From Hydrogenophaga sp. (GTDB taxonomy: Bacteria > Pseudomonadota > Gammaproteobacteria > Burkholderiales > Burkholderiaceae_C): a stretch of DNA of 64,000 nucleotides. The position numbers were made by a program, and so were the translations under genes. Numbering within the stretch: position 1 is the first letter of the stretch; every line of letters begins with the position of its first letter. Positions 58,420 to 64,000 of this stretch are shown piece after piece. The notes beneath the pieces are model-generated. The model was not told the origin of the DNA. It made no database searches and worked only from the letters and a program-made list of their open reading frames with translations. The stretch spans positions 1 through 64,000 of the forward strand of contig NZ_JAHBZK010000004.1 of the NCBI RefSeq assembly GCF_019635465.1, written 5' to 3'.

Positions 58420-58467
58420 GAGTAGAAGCGTTCAGCGTCCCCGCAGTGGGACGCCCGGAAATTGCTC
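58420..58467 (+). ncRNA. NMT1-motif (xanthine) riboswitch candidate, leader of NMT1 gene copy 2
   Basis: GAGTAGAAGCGTTCA (58420-58434) is followed by hairpin GCGTCCC (58435-58441), loop CGCAGT, GGGACGC (58448-58454), then CC and GGAAATTGCTC (58457-58467). P1 pairs GAGUAG with UUGCUC, including two G-U pairs, and the internal loop is AAGCGUUCA opposite GGAAA. Downstream is an NMT1-domain protein, the gene type that gave the motif its name. The RNA ends 62 bases before the ATG, so control by direct masking of the ribosome-binding site would need an extended structure. Confidence 0.85.
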
Positions 58468-58529
58468 TGTCGATACCGACGCCGAACCAACGGCGCCGGA
58501 CCGTTCAAGGCACACACCGGAGACCCGCC

Positions 58530-59555
58530 ATGCAGCGCCGCCGCTTCCTCGTTCAATCCATCGCAACGTCCGCCGCCCTGTGCGCGCCCGCCATCTGGGC
58601 GCAAGGCAGCCCCAGGCTGCAACCCCTGAAGTTCACCCTCGACTTTCGCGTCACAGGCCAGACCTCGCCCTTCTTTCTGGCCCAGCAGCGCGGCTACTAC
58701 GCGGCCGAAGGTCTGGACGTGAGCATCGACGTCGGCTCGGGCTCGGTCGCTTCGATCACGCGCATCGTCAGCGGCGCCTACCAGATGGGCCTGGGCGACA
58801 TCAGCTCGCTCATCGAGTTTCAGTCGGTCAATGGCGGCACGCCGGCGGTGCAGGCCGTGTACCAGTACTACAACCGCGCGCCCTTCGCCATCATCGGCCG
58901 CAAGGACCGCGGCATCACCGATTTCAAGAGCCTGCAGGGCAAGAAGGTGGCCGCCGCCGCCGTGGAGTCGACCCGTCGTGCCTGGCCCATGGTGGCGCGC
59001 AAGCTGCGCGTCGAGGACGGCTATTTCCAGTGGTCCACCACCGACTTCTCCGCACGCGACAACGTCATGGTGCGTGGCGACGTGGACGCGGCCACCTACT
59101 TCCACGACTCGGCCGTGTCGCTGTTCGCGCGCATGAAGCCCGAGGAGCTGACGGTGCTCAAGTACACCGACGCGGGCGTGAACCTGTATGGCAACGCCAT
59201 CCTCGCCAGCAACGCCATGATCACGCAGAACCCAAATGCGGTCGCCGGCTTCCTGCGCGCCACCAACCGCGCCATTCAGGACGCATTCGCCGACCCGGCC
59301 GCGGCGATTGCCGCCACCAAGGCACGCGAGTCCATCCTCAACGAGGCGGTCGAGCTGGAACGCTGGCGCATCACGCGCGAGTACATCGCCGCCGCCGACA
59401 CGCGCAGCCATGGCCTGGGCGATGTGCTCAAGCGCACGCTGGAACAACAGGTCGACGAGGTGAGCGAGGTGTTCAAGCTCAAACTCAAACCGGGTGTGGA
59501 AGGTGTCTTCAACCGCGCCTTCCTGCCGGCCGCCAGCGAGCGCAGGGTGGCATGA
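58530..59555 (+). CDS. NMT1/SsuA-type substrate-binding protein (copy 2)
   Basis: The 341-residue protein starts MQRRRFLVQSIATSAALCAP with a twin-arginine-like signal peptide, then the NMT1 fold (LKFTLDFRVTGQTSPFFLAQ, then RGYYAAEGLDVSIDVGSGS). It shares NLYGNAILAS and VRGDVDAA with copy 1 at 53685. GGAG is upstream. No permease or ATPase follows, so it either uses the transporter encoded at 54796-56413 or another one. Its leader carries an NMT1-motif riboswitch. It overlaps the deaminase start (ATGA). Confidence 0.9.
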   Translation: MQRRRFLVQSIATSAALCAPAIWAQGSPRLQPLKFTLDFRVTGQTSPFFLAQQRGYYAAEGLDVSIDVGSGSVASITRIVSGAYQMGLGDISSLIEFQSVNGGTPAVQAVYQYYNRAPFAIIGRKDRGITDFKSLQGKKVAAAAVESTRRAWPMVARKLRVEDGYFQWSTTDFSARDNVMVRGDVDAATYFHDSAVSLFARMKPEELTVLKYTDAGVNLYGNAILASNAMITQNPNAVAGFLRATNRAIQDAFADPAAAIAATKARESILNEAVELERWRITREYIAAADTRSHGLGDVLKRTLEQQVDEVSEVFKLKLKPGVEGVFNRAFLPAASERRVA

Positions 59556-60058
59556 GCAAGGAGCTGCTTGACGAAGTCGCGCTCGATGAGCGTGACGGGC
59601 GCTACCTGCGCCAGGCCATCGCCTGGTCGCAGGTGGCCCGCGATCGCGGCAACCGGCCGTTCGGTGCGGTGGTGATCGGCGAGGACGGTGCGGTGCTCGC
59701 CGAGGCCTGGTGCAACACCACCGAAACCGGTGACTGCACCGGCCACGCAGAAACCACCGCGGTGCGCCAGCTGGGCAACCGCTTTGCGCGTGACACACTG
59801 GCCCGCGCCACGCTGTACTCCTCGGCCGAGCCCTGCGTCATGTGCGCGGGCGCCATCTTCTGGAGCGCGATCGGGCGGGTGGTCTACGGCATCGACGCGG
59901 TACGCCTGCGCGACTTCCGGGGCGAGCGCACCGAGCAACGCGATGCCGAGCTGTCGTGCCGCGACGTGTTCGCCGCCTCACCGCACCCAATCGACTGCAT
60001 CGGCCCCGCGCTCATCGACGAGGCCAGCGAGGCGCACCGGGGGTTCTGGAAAACGTGA
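59552..60058 (+). CDS. Nucleobase deaminase-like protein, guanine-deaminase/TadA fold (copy 2)
   Basis: The 168 residues have the zinc site H-A-E (CTGHAETTAVRQLG) and P-C-x-x-C (SAEPCVMCAGAIFWSAIGRVVYG), closely matching copy 1 at 56421. It starts inside the stop of the binding-protein gene, so both belong to one transcript under the riboswitch. A guanine- or other aminopurine-deaminase role giving xanthine or related products would fit feedback by a xanthine-sensing RNA. This is inference. Confidence 0.85.
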   Translation: MSKELLDEVALDERDGRYLRQAIAWSQVARDRGNRPFGAVVIGEDGAVLAEAWCNTTETGDCTGHAETTAVRQLGNRFARDTLARATLYSSAEPCVMCAGAIFWSAIGRVVYGIDAVRLRDFRGERTEQRDAELSCRDVFAASPHPIDCIGPALIDEASEAHRGFWKT

Positions 60059-60135
60059 GCGCGTGCCTTCAGCAGGGCGAGCCGGACTGTCCGAATGTGG
60101 CTGCGGCCCAGGGGCGTGCACCTACACTCGCGCCC

Positions 60136-60966
60136 ATGCCCTGGCACGCTCACCTGCACCTGCACTACCAGTCCAATGCGGACAAGACCACGCTGCAGTT
60201 CCGCCACGACGGGCCGCTGCGCATCCTCAAGAGCCTTTACCCCGAAGGGCCTCGCGTCTGCCACAACGTGGTCGTGCACCCACCGGGCGGCCTGGTGGGC
60301 GGTGATGTGCTCGACATCGATGTGCAGGTCGATGCCGGCGCGCACGCGCTGATCAGCACACCCGGCGCCACCCGCTTCTACCGCAGCGACGGACCACAGG
60401 CCGCGCAGCAGGTGCAACTGCATCTGGCGCCCGGTGCGCGTTTGGAATGGCTTCCGCTGGAGACCATCGCCTACCCCGAATGCAATGCGCGCAATCAGCT
60501 GTCCATGACCCTGGACGACGATGCCGAATGCCTGGGCTGGGATGTCACCGCACTGGGTCTGCCCGCCGCCGACCAGGCCTTCGAGCGCGGCGTATTGCAG
60601 CAACAGGTGCAATGGCCCGGCGTGTGGCTGGAGCGCGCGCGCATCGACGCCAGTGACACCCGGCTGCTCGATGGCCCGGTCGGCCTGGCGGGCCAACGCG
60701 CCATGGGCACCTTGTGGCTGGCCAGTGGCACACCGCGCGACGACGCCACACGCGAGCGGCTGCTGGACGTCGCGCGCGACGCCCTGGGCGCGCCCGATGG
60801 CGTGGTCCACGCCGGCGCCACCAGCCCCGATGCGCGACTGGTGCTGGTGCGCGCGCTGGCGCCGCAGGTTGAGCCGCTGATGCAGGCGCTGCAGCGCGTC
60901 TGGGCCGCCTGGCGGGCCGCGGCATGGGCCATGGGCCAGCAGCCGCCGCGCATCTGGCGGGTGTAA
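60136..60966 (+). CDS. ureD: Urease accessory protein UreD
   Basis: UreD (UreH) binds urease apoprotein with UreF and UreG during nickel insertion. The 276 residues contain the family blocks VVVHPPGGLVGGDVLDIDV, LISTPGATRFYRSDG and ARLEWLPLETIAYP. It follows deaminase copy 2 by 77 bases. No ureABC, ureE, ureF or ureG gene is in the window; the next gene is unrelated, so ureD appears to be split from the urease operon, unlike the common ureD-ureABC order. Confidence 0.92.
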   Translation: MPWHAHLHLHYQSNADKTTLQFRHDGPLRILKSLYPEGPRVCHNVVVHPPGGLVGGDVLDIDVQVDAGAHALISTPGATRFYRSDGPQAAQQVQLHLAPGARLEWLPLETIAYPECNARNQLSMTLDDDAECLGWDVTALGLPAADQAFERGVLQQQVQWPGVWLERARIDASDTRLLDGPVGLAGQRAMGTLWLASGTPRDDATRERLLDVARDALGAPDGVVHAGATSPDARLVLVRALAPQVEPLMQALQRVWAAWRAAAWAMGQQPPRIWRV

Positions 60967-61043
60967 ACCCCTCTATTCGACGCTTAGGCGCGGGCGCGGG
61001 CGCCCAGAATCGGTGCACGGTTTTCACTGACCGTGCCCGAGCC

Positions 61044-62717
61044 ATGTTTTTTGAAGACAACCCGCTGCACGAATCGCAAGCCCTCGTGATCGAGGGCAAC
61101 GCACAGGCGCGCTCCATCATCGTTTCGCAGTTGCGCGAACTCGGTGTGGGCACGGTGGCGCAGTGCGCGCGGGCCCACGACGCGCGCCGCAAGCTCGAAG
61201 CGCAGCGCTACGACGTCGTCATCTGTGAACAGCAGTTCGATCGGGAAAGCTATTCGGGCCAGGAACTGCTCGACGACCTGCGGCGCAACCAGATCCTGCC
61301 GTTCTATACCGTCTTCATCATGCTGACGGCCGAGGCCACCTACAGCAAGGTGGCCGAAGCGGCGGAGTCGGCGCTGGACGCCTACCTGCTCAAACCCCAC
61401 ACCGGCGCCCGCCTGGGCGAGCGCATCTTTGCCGCGCGGGCACGCAAGCGCGCCCTGCAGGACATCTTCGAAGCGATCGACACGCAAGATTTCGAGCGCG
61501 CCACTTCCTTGTGCCTGGCGCGATTTGAAACACGCAAGGACTACTGGCTCTATGCCGCGCGCATCGGCGCCGAGCTGCTGCTGCGCGAAGGCCGTATCGA
61601 AGAAGCACGCGAGCTCTACCAGGCCGTCATCGAAGCCAAGACCCTGCCCTGGGCACGGTTGGGCGTGGCGCGCACACAGCTGGAAGGCGGGCAACCCGCC
61701 AAGGCCGTCAGCACGATCGAAAGCCTGCTGATCGACGACGACGCCTTTGCCGATGCCTACGACGTGATGGGGCGTGCCCAGTTCGAGCTGGGTCAGTTCG
61801 ACCAGGCGCTGTCCACCTACGCCATGGCCACGCGGCTCACGCCGGGCTCCATCAGCCGCCTGCTCAAACACGGCATGCTGGCCTTCTTCAGCGGTGACCG
61901 CGCCGAAGGCGTGGAACACCTGGACCGCGCCGCCCGCATGGGTGTCGACTCCAAGTTGTTCGATCCGCAGGCACTGGTGCTGCTGGCTTTCGCCCGCTAC
62001 GACAACAACGACACGCGCGGCCTGCAACGCTGTGTCGAGAGCCTGGCGCGCATCGCCGACCGCAGCTTCGAGCCCGAACGTCCGCGCCGCCTGCACTTGG
62101 TGGCCAACGCCATCAACGGCCTGCACAACAAGATCAACGCGGTGGCACTGGACGCGGCCGCCGAGCTGATGGGACAGGTGCTGGCCGCCGAATTCGACGT
62201 CGAGACATCCTGCAACCTGATCTCGCTGATGCTGCGCATGGTCGATCGCGGCGTGACGCCACCCGACGCCGACGCGGCCATCGATGCGATCGCCCTGCGT
62301 TTTGGTACCAGCCGCGCCATGAGCGAGCTGCTGGCCTGCGCGGCCAGGGGTCACAACACCTGGGAAGAGGTCCTGCGCAACGGCCACGCCACCATCCTCA
62401 AACTCTCGGAAGCCGCCATGCGCCGCAGCCTCAAGGGCGACCCGGCGGGCACCGTGGAGCAGTTGCTGGCAGAGGCCGACCGCACCCGAAACGCCAAGCT
62501 GATCGAGTCGGCCCACCAGGTGCTCAACCGCTACGCCGATCGCATCCCCGGCGCCGACGCGCTGCACCTGCGCGTGGACGCCATGCGCGACACCTATCGC
62601 CTGCGGCCCTTGCGCCTGGGCGACCAGACCGGCCACGGCGTCGGCGGCATTCCACTCTCGGGCGGCTTCAAGACGCCGCAACGCGACGGCCTGCTCGACG
62701 AACTCAAGGCCGCCTGA
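61044..62717 (+). CDS. Receiver-like domain fused to TPR-type repeats
   Basis: The 557 residues start with a CheY-like domain (about 12-130). At the phosphoacceptor position the residue is Glu62 (YDVVICEQQFD) rather than Asp, and the acidic pocket reads V-I-E-G instead of V-D-D, while the conserved Thr95 (IMLTAEA) and Lys117 (YLLKPH) are kept. This suggests phosphorylation-independent signalling. The rest is TPR-like helices (EGRIEEARELYQAVIEAKTL, then GRAQFELGQFDQALSTYAM). No DNA-binding domain is seen, so it likely acts through protein contacts. Confidence 0.85.
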   Translation: MFFEDNPLHESQALVIEGNAQARSIIVSQLRELGVGTVAQCARAHDARRKLEAQRYDVVICEQQFDRESYSGQELLDDLRRNQILPFYTVFIMLTAEATYSKVAEAAESALDAYLLKPHTGARLGERIFAARARKRALQDIFEAIDTQDFERATSLCLARFETRKDYWLYAARIGAELLLREGRIEEARELYQAVIEAKTLPWARLGVARTQLEGGQPAKAVSTIESLLIDDDAFADAYDVMGRAQFELGQFDQALSTYAMATRLTPGSISRLLKHGMLAFFSGDRAEGVEHLDRAARMGVDSKLFDPQALVLLAFARYDNNDTRGLQRCVESLARIADRSFEPERPRRLHLVANAINGLHNKINAVALDAAAELMGQVLAAEFDVETSCNLISLMLRMVDRGVTPPDADAAIDAIALRFGTSRAMSELLACAARGHNTWEEVLRNGHATILKLSEAAMRRSLKGDPAGTVEQLLAEADRTRNAKLIESAHQVLNRYADRIPGADALHLRVDAMRDTYRLRPLRLGDQTGHGVGGIPLSGGFKTPQRDGLLDELKAA

Positions 62718-62787
62718 ACGCCCTCGCAGGCGCCCGGGCATGCAGGCCCGGTCACAATCGCGCGCTCATCCATTGCGGAGATCGCGC

Positions 62788-63492
62788 ATGACACCAGAAA
62801 AAGTCGCCGTCGTCACCGCCGGTGGCAGCGGCATGGGCGCCGCCGCCGCGCGCAAACTGGCCGCCGACGGCCATCGCGTGGCCATCCTGTCCTCCTCGGG
62901 CAAAGGCGAGGCGCTGGCCGCCGAACTCGGTGGCCTCGGCGTTACCGGATCGAACCAGTCGGTGGCGGACCTGCAACGCCTGGTCGACCTGACCATGGCT
63001 CGATGGGGCCGCGTCGACGTGCTGGTCAACAGTGCGGGCCACGGTCCCAAGGGGCCGCTGCTGGACATCACCGACGAGCAGTGGCACGCGGGCATCGACG
63101 TCTACCTGCTCAACGTGATCCGTCCAACGCGAATCGTCACGCCATTGATGGTGCAGCAAGGTGGTGGCGCCATCGTCAACATCTCGACCGCCTGGGCCTT
63201 CGAGCCCAGCGCCATGTTCCCGACCTCCGGCGTGGCACGGGCCGGGCTGGCCGCCTTCACCAAGGTGTTCGCAGACCAGTACGCCGCCAGCAACGTGCGC
63301 ATGAACAACGTGCTGCCCGGGTGGATCGACAGCTTGCCGCAGACAGATGCGCGCCGCGACAGTGTGCCGATGCAGCGCAATGGCCGCGCCGACGAGATCG
63401 CGGCCACGGTGGCCTTCCTGGCCTCCGAGGGCGCGGGTTACATCACCGGGCAGAACATCCGCGTGGATGGCGGTTTGATGCGCTCTGTCTGA
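62788..63492 (+). CDS. SDR-family protein with altered catalytic residues
   Basis: This 234-residue short-chain dehydrogenase/reductase has a cofactor loop (VVTAGGSGMGAAAARKLAADG), VLVNSAGHG and the C-terminal GAGYITGQNIRVDGGLM. The usual Ser-Tyr-x-x-x-Lys is missing: the aligned positions read Thr (NISTAWAF), Ser and Arg (PTSGVARAGLAAFTK). It may be non-catalytic, or use other residues. GGAG stands upstream of the ATG. It is convergent with urtE. Confidence 0.85.
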   Translation: MTPEKVAVVTAGGSGMGAAAARKLAADGHRVAILSSSGKGEALAAELGGLGVTGSNQSVADLQRLVDLTMARWGRVDVLVNSAGHGPKGPLLDITDEQWHAGIDVYLLNVIRPTRIVTPLMVQQGGGAIVNISTAWAFEPSAMFPTSGVARAGLAAFTKVFADQYAASNVRMNNVLPGWIDSLPQTDARRDSVPMQRNGRADEIAATVAFLASEGAGYITGQNIRVDGGLMRSV

Positions 63493-63518
63493 GGCAGGCG
63501 GCCAGAGCGGCCGACCGC

Positions 63519-64000
63519 TCAGATCGCCACCAGCTGGCGAATGCCCTTGTCCTGCATCTCGCTGCCGGGTCCGCTGGCGATCACCTCGCCACGCTCCATC
63601 ACCAGGTAGCGGTCCGCCAGCGCCTCGGCGAAGTCGTAGTACTGCTCCACCAGCAGGATCGCCATGGGCTCGCCGTCCAGGCCCTTGTCGGCCAGCTGAC
63701 GCAGCACGCGGCCGATGTCCTTGATGATGTTCGGCTGAATGCCCTCAGTGGGCTCGTCCAGGATCAGCACCTTGGGCTTGCTCGCCAACGCACGCGCAAT
63801 GGCCAGCTGCTGCTGCTGCCCGCCCGAGAGGTCACCGCCGCGGCGGCCCAGCATCTGCTTGAGCACCGGGAACAGCTCGAACAGTTGTGGTGGCACCGGG
63901 GTGCCGGCTGGTCGCGTGGCCAGTCCCATCTGCAGGTTCTCCTGCACGGTCAGCCGGGCAAATATCTCGCGTCCCTGCGGTACATAGCCCATGCCCAGGT
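63519..64000 (-). CDS. urtE: Urea ABC transporter ATP-binding protein UrtE, N-terminus missing
   Basis: This is a branched-chain-amino-acid-type ATPase continuing past the right edge. The visible 160 codons run from LGMGYVPQGREIFARLTVQE through the signature LSGGQQQQLAIARALASKPK, Walker B VLILDEPTEGIQPNI and the H-loop-like LLVEQYYDF; the Walker A part lies outside the window. GREIF, TEGIQPNII and YYDFAEALADRYLVMERG are typical of UrtE. The urt genes import urea, the end product of ureide breakdown. The rest of the urt operon is expected beyond the right edge. Confidence 0.9.
   Translation of the reverse strand, partial: LGMGYVPQGREIFARLTVQENLQMGLATRPAGTPVPPQLFELFPVLKQMLGRRGGDLSGGQQQQLAIARALASKPKVLILDEPTEGIQPNIIKDIGRVLRQLADKGLDGEPMAILLVEQYYDFAEALADRYLVMERGEVIASGPGSEMQDKGIRQLVAI

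Larger units (their letters stand above)
58227..58529. other. Divergent leader region between Rieske and NMT1 copy 2
   Basis: These 303 bases hold two divergent riboswitch-like elements facing outward. Between them (58315-58419) lie about 105 bases that should contain both promoters; a minus-strand TACATT (58329-58324) is a possible -10 for the Rieske gene just upstream of the RNA element, without a clear -35. No coding frame is seen. Confidence 0.6.

Overview
The window is a GC-rich (roughly 65%) chromosomal segment of a betaproteobacterium of the order Burkholderiales. The gene order points to the Comamonadaceae, perhaps a Hydrogenophaga-like organism: sdhAB-sdhE-gltA, then leuC-(entericidin-like)-leuD-leuB-asd-fimV-truA-trpF-trpB-trpA-accD, and the rpoE-rseA-rseB-mucD / lepA-lepB-rnc-era-recO-pdxJ-acpS block. 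This is inferred from synteny and codon use; there is no rRNA in the window to confirm it. I saw no tRNA, rRNA, insertion sequence, prophage or CRISPR array.

Layout. 1-3.8 kb: end of the succinate dehydrogenase operon (sdhA is cut by the left edge) and citrate synthase, closed by a strong terminator. 3.9-8.6 kb: leucine biosynthesis (leuCDB) and asd. Between leuB and asd lies a short Thr/Lys/Ile-rich open frame followed by mutually exclusive hairpins, which looks like an amino-acid attenuator. 8.8-16.7 kb: fimV, truA, trpFBA, accD and a LON-domain protein, many with ATGA-type stop/start overlaps. 16.7-24.6 kb (minus strand): a translation, RNA-processing and secretion operon, lepA to nagZ. 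24.6-29.5 kb (minus): the envelope-stress sigma factor RpoE, its anti-sigma factors and the periplasmic protease MucD. 29.5-36 kb (minus): the fatty-acid cluster rpmF-plsX-fabHDG-acpP-fabF. 36-42.3 kb: maf, a tetrapyrrole-methylase-type methyltransferase, galU, manC, galE, an S49 peptidase and a small Rieske protein.

42.3-60 kb is the most distinctive part: a purine (urate/allantoin) catabolism island. It holds puuD (urate hydroxylase), xdhC, hiuH, a GntR regulator, puuE (allantoinase), a uraD-allC fusion, an M20 amidohydrolase, an NMT1-type ABC transporter operon ending in a nucleobase-deaminase-like gene, a Rieske ring-hydroxylating oxygenase, and a second NMT1 binding-protein/deaminase pair. 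Together these cover urate to ureidoglycolate-level products, plus uptake and deamination of nucleobases. The Rieske gene and the second binding-protein gene diverge, and each has in its leader a copy of the same structured RNA: two identical sequence blocks around a stem whose bases differ but still pair. It matches my recollection of the NMT1-motif (xanthine/urate) riboswitch. The GntR promoter and the first transporter promoter share a TGTATACA palindrome, which suggests a common regulator.

60-64 kb: ureD (urease accessory protein), a receiver-like/TPR protein with Glu at the phosphoacceptor position, an SDR protein lacking the usual Ser-Tyr-Lys residues, and the 3' end of a urea ABC transporter ATPase (urtE) cut by the right edge. 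UreD and UrtE fit with downstream use of urea from purine breakdown.
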